64,000 nucleotides of DNA, from assembly GCA_022767285.1 (NCBI GenBank), contig JALENY010000011.1:1-64000 (forward strand). Direction: 5' to 3'. Made by a program: the position numbers and the translations under genes. Numbering within the stretch: the stretch's first letter is position 1; each line of letters starts with the position of its first letter. Positions 1-7,326 of the stretch are shown one piece after another. The DNA comes from Lachnospiraceae bacterium (GTDB taxonomy: Bacteria; Bacillota; Clostridia; Lachnospirales; Lachnospiraceae). The notes beneath the pieces were generated by a model. It did no database searches, had not been told where the DNA came from, and saw only the letters and a program-made list of their open reading frames with translations.

Positions 1-327
1 GCTATGGATGAACTGCCTTTTCCTGAGAAAGATCAGGTGCAGGCAGTTCAGAATTTTAAAAATGCGGCGCGCTACGATCTGAAAACGGTAAAAATACAGT
101 CTCCGGAAGGGAAAATAGAATCTGTGGCAAATGCGGCGATAGCAGTTATAGATCAAATGAAAACCTTTTATCAGGAACTAAAGCTGCCGGTGCAGGATAT
201 TCTGCAGTTTGAGTATGACAAATTCACGGATGCGGGCAACCGCTATGCCTGGAAGATCAGAGAACAGTTCGGACAGGGATATGTAAAGAAAGCGCTGGCG
301 CTGGCCAGGGAAAGACAGGACAGATAA
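1..327 (+). CDS. 3' part of a gene that begins upstream; possible glutamate-cysteine ligase-like C terminus
   Basis: The reading frame is open back to the first base of the window, so the ATG at position 4 is probably internal and this is the C-terminal part of a longer protein. About 108 residues are visible, mostly helical and charged. A stretch like AARYDLKTVKI followed by a helix with DFxxDKF/NRYAWK-type residues vaguely recalls the C-terminal region of some bacterial glutamate-cysteine ligase-type enzymes, but this is a weak memory-based resemblance. The stop codon is one base before the next ATG, so it is co-transcribed and probably translationally coupled with the amidotransferase that follows. 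Confidence 0.6.
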   Translation, partial: AMDELPFPEKDQVQAVQNFKNAARYDLKTVKIQSPEGKIESVANAAIAVIDQMKTFYQELKLPVQDILQFEYDKFTDAGNRYAWKIREQFGQGYVKKALALARERQDR

Positions 328-328
328 C

Positions 329-1102
329 ATGTGTGAATTATTCGGAGTGAATTCTACTGAGAAAATACAACTGAATGGTATGCTGAAAGAGTTTTTTTCT
401 CATGGCATTGATCACCCGCATGGATGGGGAATGGCCTTTTTCTACGGCAACGCGGTATCCTTGGAAAAACAGCCGGAGGCATCTTTTAAAAGCAAATATC
501 TGCGGCAGAGGCTGAGGGTAGTGATCGCCGCAGACAATATGCTTGCCCATATCCGACTGGCCACAAAAGGTAACATGGATTACGAGAATACGCATCCCTT
601 TGTCATGCGTGATAACAGTGACCGGACCTGGACGCTGGAGCACAATGGTACGATTTTTGCCTACAGCGCGCTGGAGCCTTTTGTAAAACTGCAGCAGGGC
701 CAGACGGACAGTGAGCGTATCCTCTGCTATCTGATCAGTCGTGTGAATGAGATCCAGGAAAGGGAGGGCCGTCCACTGACCCGGGAGGAGAGATTTCACC
801 TTGTCGATGAGATCGTCTGTGAGATCACTCCAGAGAACAAGGTGAATCTGCTTTTGTATGACGGCGAAATGATGTATGCCCATACTAATTATCAGAATAG
901 CCTTTATAGTTCCCGCCAGGGAAAAGCAATCCTCTTTTCCACCAGACCGCTTACCCAGGGCCGTTGGGAGCTTTTGCCCATGAATACACTGGTGGCGTAT
1001 GAAAAAGGCAAGCTGCTCTTTAAAGGTACGGATCACGGTAATGAGTTTGTGGACAGTGAAGAAAAAATGAGGCTGTTGTTTCTGGATTTTGCCAGTCTGT
1101 AA
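329..1102 (+). CDS. Class II glutamine amidotransferase domain protein
   Basis: This 257-residue protein begins MCELFGVNS, which places the catalytic N-terminal cysteine (Cys2 after Met removal) of Ntn-type class II glutamine amidotransferases. Later motifs fit the same fold: HGWGMAFF near residue 30, AHIRLATKG near residue 72 and EHNGTIF near residue 104, which correspond to the glutamine-binding loops of GlxA/YafJ-type proteins. No synthetase domain is attached, so it is a stand-alone amidase domain whose amide acceptor is unknown. The start lies one base after the upstream stop codon, indicating an operon with the truncated gene before it. Family assignment is firm; the substrate is not known. 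Confidence 0.85.
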   Translation: MCELFGVNSTEKIQLNGMLKEFFSHGIDHPHGWGMAFFYGNAVSLEKQPEASFKSKYLRQRLRVVIAADNMLAHIRLATKGNMDYENTHPFVMRDNSDRTWTLEHNGTIFAYSALEPFVKLQQGQTDSERILCYLISRVNEIQEREGRPLTREERFHLVDEIVCEITPENKVNLLLYDGEMMYAHTNYQNSLYSSRQGKAILFSTRPLTQGRWELLPMNTLVAYEKGKLLFKGTDHGNEFVDSEEKMRLLFLDFASL

Positions 1103-1180
1103 ACAAAGCATGTTATAAACAGGATAGGAGTTGCAGGATATTTGTTAATCCCGCAGCTCTTTTTGGTTTTAAACCTACAT

Positions 1181-1318
1181 AATCAAATCGGGAATCAAAT
1201 CGGGGAATCAAATCGGGGACGTTTCTTTTGTCTTGATACTATGCTTTTGCTCCCAGTATCGAGACAAAAGGAACGTCTCCAATGCAATGGAGACAAAAGG
1301 AACGTCCCCAATGCAATG
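1181..1318. repeat. REP-like palindromic repeat cluster, copy 1
   Basis: Three tandem copies of AATCAAATCGGG (1181-1218) run into a long imperfect inverted repeat. The left arm, 1215-1240, begins GGGGACGTTTCTTTTGTC. The right arm, 1255-1280, contains GACAAAAGGAACGTCTCC. The right arm and its tail are then repeated directly at 1290-1318. The same 18-base core returns as a perfect inverted repeat at 3979-4031. A short open frame across 1142-1339 is a by-product of the repeats and not a gene. Elements with a GGGGACGTTC core are, to my knowledge, common in Clostridia and resemble REP/REPIN sequences mobilised by Y1 transposases. The rest of 1103-1406 holds nothing else I recognise. Confidence 0.8.
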
Positions 1319-1406
1319 AAAAGCTATCCCAATCTATAAACATATGATAGAATAGTGAAAGATGGGCCTGTGGATCATATGGCAGGCCAGAGAAAGGAAG
1401 AGAACT

Positions 1407-2339
1407 ATGGATTTACTGAAAGTTATTCTGCCTGTGGTCGTGATGCTTCTGATCGGCATGATCTGCAGGGAGAAAAAGCTGATCAGCCCGGAGGGAATTG
1501 AAGGTCTTCAGGCGCTGGTCATGAATTTTACACTGCCAATTTCACTGTTTTATACCTTCTATCGGGCAAGTATCAGTGCGGATACGGTGATTTTCCCAAT
1601 TACATTTTTTGTGGTTACCGCCGGAGGAATCTTTGTGGGACGACTTCTTTGCCGTATCGTAAAGGAGCAGGATGCGTATTTCCCTTTTACGCTGACAGGC
1701 TATGAGGCAGGCATGCTGGGTTACGCATTGTTTGGTATTTTGCTGGGAAGTGATAAGATCACCCAGTTTGCCCTGATGGATATCGGCCATGTGCTGGCGA
1801 TCTTTACCGTATATGTTGCACTGGTGAAAAGCGTCGGTGGCACCCGGCAGACTGCCGGTGAAGCGATCAAAGGCATTCTGACAACACCCGTGCTTATCGG
1901 CATCGTTCTTGGTGTTGTATTCAGTGTTACCGGCATTGGCGGACTATTGGAGAACAACAGTGCAGGAGCACTTGTCGGCGGGGTCTGTGAATTTGTTGCT
2001 GCGCCTACCAGTGCCGTAATTCTGGTGGTGATCGGTTATCGTATGAAGTTTAAAGGCATTGCCTGGAAAAAGGTTTCCAAGGTCATTGGTCTGCGTCTGG
2101 TGGAGCAGGCGGTTATGGTGGCTATCGTCTTTTCGCTGTTCAGATTTCTTGGCGGTGTGTTCTGGGAACCGCTGACCCTCATCTCTGCGGCGATCCTGAT
2201 GATCCTGCCGCCGCCTTTTATCCTGCCGCTGTATATTGACGGGGAGGAAAAAAAGGAGTTTTACTCATCAGCGATTTCAGTGTATACGATGCTGTCGATC
2301 ATTGGGTTTATGGTGTTGTCGGCTGTGGTGTTGGGATAA
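1407..2339 (+). CDS. AEC (auxin efflux carrier) family transporter
   Basis: This is a 310-residue integral membrane protein with about ten hydrophobic segments, the usual size for AEC/BART-superfamily secondary transporters. The first segment begins directly after MDLLKVILP, and a second half starts near residue 160 (TTPVLIGIVLGVVF), giving the two-repeat architecture. The C-terminal part has the family's ILPPPFILPL-type proline-rich helix break. I place the start at 1407, preceded by GGAAGAG. The frame opens at 1362 but adds 15 residues without a membrane segment or a good ribosome site. Members export organic acids such as malate or amino-acid derivatives; the substrate here is unknown. A bidirectional terminator follows. 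Confidence 0.8.
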   Translation: MDLLKVILPVVVMLLIGMICREKKLISPEGIEGLQALVMNFTLPISLFYTFYRASISADTVIFPITFFVVTAGGIFVGRLLCRIVKEQDAYFPFTLTGYEAGMLGYALFGILLGSDKITQFALMDIGHVLAIFTVYVALVKSVGGTRQTAGEAIKGILTTPVLIGIVLGVVFSVTGIGGLLENNSAGALVGGVCEFVAAPTSAVILVVIGYRMKFKGIAWKKVSKVIGLRLVEQAVMVAIVFSLFRFLGGVFWEPLTLISAAILMILPPPFILPLYIDGEEKKEFYSSAISVYTMLSIIGFMVLSAVVLG

Positions 2340-2372
2340 AAAACAAAAGAGTATATGCAAAGAATAAAAAAG

Positions 2373-2441
2373 ACACTGTATCTATTGAAATGCCCATTGT
2401 CAAGTAGATAAAGGAGCGGTTCAATAGATACAGTGTTTTTT
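2373..2441. terminator. Bidirectional intrinsic terminator
   Basis: Perfect 17-base inverted repeat (2373-2389 with 2420-2436, arm ACACTGTATCTATTGAA), with an A-run before it and a T-run (2436-2441) after it. It lies between the convergent AEC transporter and tlpA genes and can end transcription from both sides. The 30-base loop is longer than usual. Confidence 0.85.
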
Positions 2442-2478
2442 GTCTACAGAATATTTCTACCAGGACAGTAGAAGATAT

Positions 2479-3117
2479 TTACTTCATTGATGAATAAAGT
2501 ATATCAACTCCCCTCTGCAATGTCTCAGCATCCAGGGCTCCGTTTGCCTGAGCCACAATATGACCTTCGGCATCGATGAAATATGTGGCGGGGATAGCAT
2601 ATACGCTGTAGGTCATAGCTGCGCTCATGTCTGTGTTATAATAGACCGGAAACGTATAGCCCTCCTGGGCAATAAATCCGCTGGCCGATTCCACCGTTTC
2701 CTGAGCGCCGTCCGTCAGATTCACCATCAGAAAGCGGACGTCCTCCCCGATAGCTTCGTACTGCGCCTGAAAATCCGGCATTTCTCCTTTGCACGGGCCG
2801 CACCAGCTGGCCCAGAAATTGAGGATCACCGGTTGACCGAGAAAGTCCGAAAGATGCACAGATTTGCCTTCTTTATCGTAAACGGTAAAATCAGGTGCTG
2901 TTGCCGCTTCCTCAACCTCGGAAGAAGCGGAAGAATCTGGAGATTTCAGAAAATCTGAATCCTTAATTTCACTGACCGGTGCGGGTACGGTATCTTTATT
3001 AACAGCCAGCTGATCCGGGGTATTATCCTCTCGCAGGTTCTTGTAAAGAAATGACGCGCCGACCAGCAGAAGGACGAGCACTGCGGCCAACAGAAATACA
3101 ATTCGTTTTTGTTTCAT
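2479..3117 (-). CDS. Membrane-anchored thioredoxin-like protein (TlpA/ResA family)
   Basis: The 212-residue protein starts with MKQKRIVFLL and a single hydrophobic segment (residues 7-25) that acts as a signal anchor. A low-complexity Ser/Asp/Glu linker follows (about 35-75), then a thioredoxin fold with FWASWCGPC (Cys106 and Cys109) and a cis-Pro region AIPATYF. It should work outside the membrane as a thiol-disulfide reductase, receiving electrons from the CcdA protein encoded just upstream. The start at 3117 has GGAG eight bases before it. The longer GTG frame from 3186 lacks correct spacing and would put a soluble stretch before the anchor. No haem-maturation genes are nearby, so the client proteins are unknown. 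Confidence 0.88.
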   Translation of the reverse strand: MKQKRIVFLLAAVLVLLLVGASFLYKNLREDNTPDQLAVNKDTVPAPVSEIKDSDFLKSPDSSASSEVEEAATAPDFTVYDKEGKSVHLSDFLGQPVILNFWASWCGPCKGEMPDFQAQYEAIGEDVRFLMVNLTDGAQETVESASGFIAQEGYTFPVYYNTDMSAAMTYSVYAIPATYFIDAEGHIVAQANGALDAETLQRGVDILYSSMK

Positions 3118-3132
3118 GATAATCTCCATTCC

Positions 3133-3151
3133 GCCGCCTTCAGATGGCGGC
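3133..3151. promoter_or_regulatory. Hairpin in the ccdA-tlpA spacer
   Basis: GCCGCC (3133-3138) pairs with GGCGGC (3146-3151) across a 7-base loop, immediately before the tlpA ribosome-binding site on the minus strand. There is no T-run, so it is not a terminator. It may set the expression ratio of the two genes. Confidence 0.4.
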
Positions 3152-3193
3152 ACAAATAGTAATGCAAGTGTTTTACCTTTCCGCACTACCTCC

Positions 3194-3856
3194 TTAAGAA
3201 AGAAGTGCCAGCCATCGTCCGAGAGTACCGGTAGCCATCAGGATACCGATAAAGATCAGCAGGCAGCCGCAGATGGTATTGATCACGGAGTAATGGCGTT
3301 TGATCCAGCCAAAGGCGGATTTCAGATAGTCGATCAGAACGGCACTTAAAAGAAACGGAAGTCCCAGGCCCAGTGAGTAGGCGAAAAGCATGGTCATGCC
3401 CTCCAGCGTGTGACCCTGCTGGGAGGCCAGCATCAGAGCCGAGCCGAGAAATGCGCCGACACAGGGAGTCCAGCTGATGGAAAAAATCACGCCGAAGATC
3501 ATAGCCGAAAAGAAATTCATCCGGCTGGTGTCCACATTTCCTTTTATGCTCCCGAAAATCTGTATTTTCAGAATACCCAGATACTGCAGTCCAAAGAAAA
3601 TGACAACAGCACCGGTTACCAGATTGACCAGAGTCTGATGACTTTTAAGAAAACCGCCCAGTGTTCCGGCTAAAGCGCCCATGGATACAAACAATAGCGT
3701 AAAGCCCAGTACAAATCCCAAAGCCCGCCATAGAGTTTTAGATACCGTGTGTTCCCCGCCGCCGGCGAAATAGGAAACATACACAGGCAGCAGAGGTAAG
3801 AGGCAGGGGGATATAAATGTAATGATGCCTTCAAGAAAAGAGATCAGATACTGCAT
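3194..3856 (-). CDS. ccdA: CcdA family thiol-disulfide transporter (cytochrome c biogenesis-type)
   Basis: This 220-residue protein has about six transmembrane segments and the two cysteine-proline signatures of CcdA/DsbD-beta proteins: ISPCLLPLLPVY near residue 15 and SWTPCVG near residue 115. It passes reducing electrons from cytoplasmic thioredoxin across the membrane, most likely to the TlpA-like protein encoded downstream (77 bases later). I start it at 3856, where the first membrane helix begins (MQYLISFLEG). The frame stays open to 4063, but that extension reads through a REP-like palindrome and carries no membrane segment, so it is rejected. The operon order ccdA-tlpA is common in anaerobic Firmicutes. 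Confidence 0.9.
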   Translation of the reverse strand: MQYLISFLEGIITFISPCLLPLLPVYVSYFAGGGEHTVSKTLWRALGFVLGFTLLFVSMGALAGTLGGFLKSHQTLVNLVTGAVVIFFGLQYLGILKIQIFGSIKGNVDTSRMNFFSAMIFGVIFSISWTPCVGAFLGSALMLASQQGHTLEGMTMLFAYSLGLGLPFLLSAVLIDYLKSAFGWIKRHYSVINTICGCLLIFIGILMATGTLGRWLALLS

Positions 3857-3978
3857 GTTAAGTCCTTTGCACCCCCCGTTTTCATAATTTGATTGTATCT
3901 GTTCAGTACCTTCACAGATACGAGTTGATTCAATTAGTGTACTTCTGTTTATGAAATATGTCAAATTTAATGACGAAC

Positions 3979-4031
3979 TGGGGACGTTCCTTTTGTCCTC
4001 CTCCGGCATCGAGACAAAAGGAACGTCCCCA
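3979..4031. repeat. REP-like palindrome, copy 2
   Basis: Perfect 19-base inverted repeat: TGGGGACGTTCCTTTTGTC at 3979-3997, with its complement at 4013-4031 and a 15-base spacer. The core matches the arms of the repeat cluster at 1181-1318, about 2.7 kb away. It lies upstream of ccdA, outside any convincing gene. Confidence 0.85.
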
Positions 4032-4126
4032 AGAACAGAACAAACAAATAATTTATTGGACATTATTAGTAAATTGTTTGATTTAAAAAGAATATTCTGA
4101 ATATTTAAAGAAAATAAAAAAGATGG

Positions 4127-4155
4127 TTGACAAATACAAAATGAAGTGTTATATT
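4127..4155 (+). promoter_or_regulatory. Sigma-A-type promoter of the mini-ORF RNA
   Basis: A consensus -35 TTGACA (4127-4132) and -10 TATATT (4150-4155) are separated by exactly 17 bases, with AT-rich sequence upstream. The predicted start of transcription is near 4162. Confidence 0.8.
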
Positions 4156-4161
4156 GATACC

Positions 4162-4538
4162 AACAAAAGAAAAAGGTTCAGACAAAAAGGAACAGAAGAA
4201 TTCCTAAATATTAAGATATGGGAGGACGGACCAATGGCTCGTTAAACTTCATCACAAGAAATCTAACGAAAGAAGGATAGACCGATGGAATAACGGTACA
4301 TAAATCAGAAAATCTCTTGAAGAGTTTATATATATCGTAGCTTAAAGGAGATGATTTATATGGAAGGCAGAGGTCCATAGCGGATTTGATCCGAAATAAA
4401 TAACAGGAGGTACGGTCCAACAAAAACTTAACGATTTACCCCATAATTTAAGAGAGTTGAAGGTGTAGAACATGAAATTACTGAATTTTCATTAATACGC
4501 TCGATCGAGAGAAAAAAGAATCGGTCGAGCGTTTTTTT
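4162..4538 (+). ncRNA. Unrecognised ~375-nt transcript with four mini-ORFs (candidate regulatory RNA)
   Basis: A strong promoter (4127-4155) and a strong terminator (4498-4538) bracket a stretch with no ordinary gene. Inside are several purine-rich ribosome-binding-like sites, each followed at 7-9 bases by a tiny ORF: MAR-stop (4234-4245, after GGGAGG), ME-stop (4285-4293, after AAGGA), MEGRGP-stop (4360-4380, after AAAGGAG) and MKLLNFH-stop (4472-4495, after GAAGG). A further AGGAGG at 4405-4410 sits before sequence aligned with the others but without a start codon. The whole ME-stop ORF forms the loop of an ACCG/CGGT hairpin. Other hairpins are CGGAT/ATCCG at 4381-4393 and CGTTA/TAACG. I do not recognise it as tmRNA, RNase P, SRP or a known riboswitch. 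Several GGA motifs would also be compatible with a CsrA-type protein sponge. Confidence 0.6.
4498..4538 (+). terminator. Intrinsic terminator of the mini-ORF RNA
   Basis: An 11-base-pair stem (CGCTCGATCGA 4498-4508 with TCGGTCGAGCG 4521-4531, one wobble pair) is followed by seven Ts (4532-4538). Confidence 0.9.
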
Positions 4539-4618
4539 ATGAAAAGATTTGGAAATATTTGGCGGTCGGTGGAATTTAAATAAAAAATTTTCAGGCAGTA
4601 ACTTCCTGGTATTAAATA

Positions 4619-4647
4619 TTGAAAATTGCAGAAGAATATATTATAAT
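4619..4647 (+). promoter_or_regulatory. Promoter of the 6S RNA
   Basis: -35 TTGAAA (4619-4624), 17-base spacer, -10 TATAAT (4642-4647). Predicted start near 4654. Confidence 0.75.
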
Positions 4648-4653
4648 TAATAC

Positions 4654-4900
4654 AACGAAATAAAGAAGTGGCGGCCTGGGGTGTTCGAGCCCCCCATTAT
4701 TTTGAACCTACATTTACGTTTATGGGATTCCTATATCGCTGTGCGGATGTCAGGCCTCCGTTTGCAGTGGAAGGCAGAAGTGCAGTTGCGGTTACCCACC
4801 TGGCTTCGGCTAGGCGTCAAAACTGGGGAACGGCATTTCGGGTGTCACAAAAGAGAAAATCGAGGCAGTTGTACATTTGGTGCGCTGCCTCGAATTTTTT
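4654..4900 (+). ncRNA. ssrS: 6S RNA
   Basis: The transcript folds into one long irregular hairpin. Its closing stem pairs GUGGCGGCCUGGGGUG (4668-4683) with GGCAUUUCGGGUGUCAC at about 4832-4848, with wobbles. The conserved 5' GGUGUUCG segment is present, as is the characteristic CCCACCU followed by a GGCUUCGGCU hairpin in the 3' half, as in Firmicutes 6S RNAs. 6S RNA mimics an open promoter and binds sigma-A RNA polymerase. A promoter precedes it and an intrinsic terminator follows at 4861-4900. Short open frames across it (4668-4922) are not genes. The assignment rests on motif and fold recognition by eye; the mature 3' end may lie near 4850. Confidence 0.8.
4861..4900 (+). terminator. Intrinsic terminator of 6S RNA
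   Basis: CGAGGCAG (4861-4868) pairs with CTGCCTCG (4885-4892), followed by a T-run at 4895-4900. Confidence 0.85.
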
Positions 4901-4966
4901 GCTGAATCCCAGCAATAAGTGAAGTCCTTTACGCTTTGAAAAATAGAAAAATGAGAGATTTTCTGT

Positions 4967-4994
4967 TTGCAACGGGGAGATTAGAACGTATAAT
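4967..4994 (+). promoter_or_regulatory. Promoter upstream of galM
   Basis: -35 TTGCAA (4967-4972), 16-base spacer, -10 TATAAT (4989-4994). This gives an approximately 115-base leader before the galM start. I see no riboswitch or clear operator in that leader. Confidence 0.6.
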
Positions 4995-5117
4995 ATAGAC
5001 AGGCACTTATAGTTTGAGTAAGTGATGAAAAAGAACAGGTAGAAAATTAACTGAGGAAAAACAGTTAAGAAATATAAACTATCTGTAAAATATAAAATAG
5101 CAGAAAGGATAAAAACG

Positions 5118-6161
5118 ATGTCAGTTGAAAAAACATTTTGGGGTATAACAAAAGACGGAAAAGAAGTACATAAATATTTTATTGCAAATGAACAGGGTGC
5201 AAATATAGAAGTGATCGATTACGGCGCAATTCTTGTATCAGTCTGTGTGCCGGACAATACCGGACTTTTGCGGGATGTTGTGCTGGGGTATGATCGATTG
5301 GAAGACTATGAAGAAAATCCGAATTTCTTTGGAGCAACGATTGGCCGCAGCGGAAACCGTATCGCAAACGGGCGTTTTGAGATCAACAGCGTCATCTATC
5401 AGATGGATCAGAATGAAAATGAGAATAATGTACACAGCGGTAAAAACGGATTTGAAAAACGAATCTGGAATGTGGATGAGGCAGATAGAGATCATGTCGT
5501 TTTTTCCCTGCTAAGTCCGGATGGTGATGAAGGCTTCCCGGGCGAATTTAAGATATCTGTGACCTATACTCTGACTGAGGAGAATGAAGTAAAAATCCAT
5601 TATTCCGGTATCTGCGATAAGGATACCGTTGCCAACATGACAAACCACTCTTATTTTAATCTTGGCGGACATGATTCCGGTTTGGTGCTGGATCAGATTC
5701 TGCAGATTAATGCGGATTCTTTTACGCCGGTTGCAGACAGCAAGTCCATACCCACTGGCGAGATTGCGCCGGTCAAAGGCACACCTATGGATTTTACCGA
5801 AGGAAAACCGATTGGAAGAGATATTGAAGCCGATTTTGAACAGTTAATATTTACTGGCGGATACGATCACAATTACGTCCTGAATAACCAGAATGGAACC
5901 GTGCGCTTGGCTGCAAAGGCAAAAAGTGAGGAATCCGGTATCGGCCTGGAAGTTTATACGGATACACCCGGTGTTCAGTTTTATGCGGGAAACTTTATCA
6001 GCGGACCGGCCGGAAAAGACGGTGTAAGCTACGAACCGCGCGCTGGATTCTGCCTTGAGACCCAGTATTATCCCAATTCGATAAATGAACCGGGATTCCC
6101 CAGTCCCATTTTGAAAAAAGGAGACTGGTATGAGACTACAACCATCTATCATTTCATATAA
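5118..6161 (+). CDS. galM: Aldose 1-epimerase (galactose mutarotase)
   Basis: This 347-residue protein interconverts the alpha and beta anomers of galactose or glucose in the cytoplasm, feeding the Leloir pathway. Family motifs appear in order: NRIANGRF and HSGKNGFEKRIW near residues 80-118, the NMTNHSYFNLGG motif holding the catalytic histidine near residue 177, and a C-terminal ETQYYPNSINEPGFPSP with the catalytic glutamate near residue 320. The length is normal. AGAAAGGA precedes the ATG. No other galactose gene is adjacent; the next gene follows after 6 bases and concerns the cell wall, so co-transcription may be incidental. Confidence 0.93.
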   Translation: MSVEKTFWGITKDGKEVHKYFIANEQGANIEVIDYGAILVSVCVPDNTGLLRDVVLGYDRLEDYEENPNFFGATIGRSGNRIANGRFEINSVIYQMDQNENENNVHSGKNGFEKRIWNVDEADRDHVVFSLLSPDGDEGFPGEFKISVTYTLTEENEVKIHYSGICDKDTVANMTNHSYFNLGGHDSGLVLDQILQINADSFTPVADSKSIPTGEIAPVKGTPMDFTEGKPIGRDIEADFEQLIFTGGYDHNYVLNNQNGTVRLAAKAKSEESGIGLEVYTDTPGVQFYAGNFISGPAGKDGVSYEPRAGFCLETQYYPNSINEPGFPSPILKKGDWYETTTIYHFI

Positions 6162-6167
6162 TGAAAT

Positions 6168-7268
6168 ATGGATATCAGGAAATATATCATAACCAAAACC
6201 ATAACGATTGTGATGGGCATAGCCGCTTCATCACAGACAGCAAACGATGAAGCCACCATACGCGTGTTATTGATGACAAGCGATTATGGTGGCTATTATC
6301 ATGAGACAGTTGATGTGGAAGAACACGAGGAGAATGGAACATTTCAGATAAATTCGATTACAAGAGATTACGGGCATCCGGTCTATGAGGGAAAACTTGA
6401 GATAATCTCTACTGACCAGGGCTACTTGCTCATCAATGAACTGCCGGTGGAAAACTATCTGGAGTATGTGGTCCCCAGTGAGATGCCCGGCGGGTATGAA
6501 ATGGAAGCGCTGAAAGCTCAGGCTGTCTGTGCGCGAACCTATGCATTTCATCAGATCGAGGAACAGGCGCTGGCTGACTTTGGGGCAGATGTGGACGACA
6601 GTGTCAATTTTCAGGTATACAATAATCAGAGAGCTGAGGAGCGGACCAGTCAGGCTGTCGCTGCCACAAAAGGTGAGATTATGACTCACGAGGGAAAACC
6701 GATCATTGCCTACTTTTTTTCCACTTCATCCGGTTTCACCAGTACGGATGAAGTATGGAACGAGGAGACGGCACCTTGTCTGAAAAGCATTCAGACGGAA
6801 TATGATGCGGAACTGCCATGGCACCACTGGAATGTGTATTTTACAGCAGGTCAGATAAATCGTCTTTTACAGAATAGTGGATATGATATTGGATGTATCA
6901 AAGATATTCAGGTGACAAAGAGAAGTCAGGGAGGGGCAGCTGTTTCCTGCAATTTTATTGGTGAAGTGGGAACCGTGACCATAAATAATGAGCTGGAGAT
7001 CCGAAAGCTTCTTTCTCCGACGGGGATTGAGATAAAACGGCAGGATGGTTCTGTTGTGCGGGATTTTCCCATATTGCCCAGTGCGTATTTTGCCTGTACT
7101 CCATCTGTAAAAGATGACGTGACGGAGGGATTTTTGCTGGAAGGAGGCGGATACGGCCATGGTGTAGGAATGAGCCAGAACGGTGCAAACGAAATGGCAA
7201 AGCAGGGATTTTGTTATCTGGATATATTAAACTATTATTATGATGGATTTACTCTCGAAAAAAAGTGA
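6168..7268 (+). CDS. SpoIID/LytB domain protein (peptidoglycan lytic transglycosylase family)
   Basis: The 366-residue protein carries the SpoIID/LytB domain: ENYLEYVVPSEMPGGYEMEALKAQAV-type sequence near residues 95-120, with the conserved glutamate of VPSEMP, and GYGHGVGMSQNGA near residue 327. SpoIID cleaves glycan strands denuded of stem peptides during engulfment; LytB-like relatives enhance amidases. The N terminus has a weakly hydrophobic segment (residues 5-20) that could be a signal anchor. The start has no clear Shine-Dalgarno site and lies 6 bases after galM, so translation may be coupled. Whether it acts in sporulation cannot be decided; the other spoIID-locus genes are absent. 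Confidence 0.85.
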   Translation: MDIRKYIITKTITIVMGIAASSQTANDEATIRVLLMTSDYGGYYHETVDVEEHEENGTFQINSITRDYGHPVYEGKLEIISTDQGYLLINELPVENYLEYVVPSEMPGGYEMEALKAQAVCARTYAFHQIEEQALADFGADVDDSVNFQVYNNQRAEERTSQAVAATKGEIMTHEGKPIIAYFFSTSSGFTSTDEVWNEETAPCLKSIQTEYDAELPWHHWNVYFTAGQINRLLQNSGYDIGCIKDIQVTKRSQGGAAVSCNFIGEVGTVTINNELEIRKLLSPTGIEIKRQDGSVVRDFPILPSAYFACTPSVKDDVTEGFLLEGGGYGHGVGMSQNGANEMAKQGFCYLDILNYYYDGFTLEKK

Positions 7269-7326
7269 AAACTTGATATATAAGTTTGAATGTGATATTA
7301 TTTGATAAAGTTTTGAGGGTCTACTT

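Noticed and set aside
1142-1339. Open frame of 65 codons
   Set aside because: It lies across the REP-like repeat array, has no ribosome-binding site and its composition is set by the repeats.
3857-4063. N-terminal extension of ccdA
   Set aside because: It reads through the palindrome at 3979-4031 and carries no membrane segment; the family's start fits 3856.
4211-4423. Minus-strand open frame in the mini-ORF RNA
   Set aside because: No ribosome site or promoter on that strand; the plus strand has a promoter and terminator.
4668-4922. Two overlapping open frames
   Set aside because: They lie over the 6S RNA, whose fold and terminator explain the sequence.
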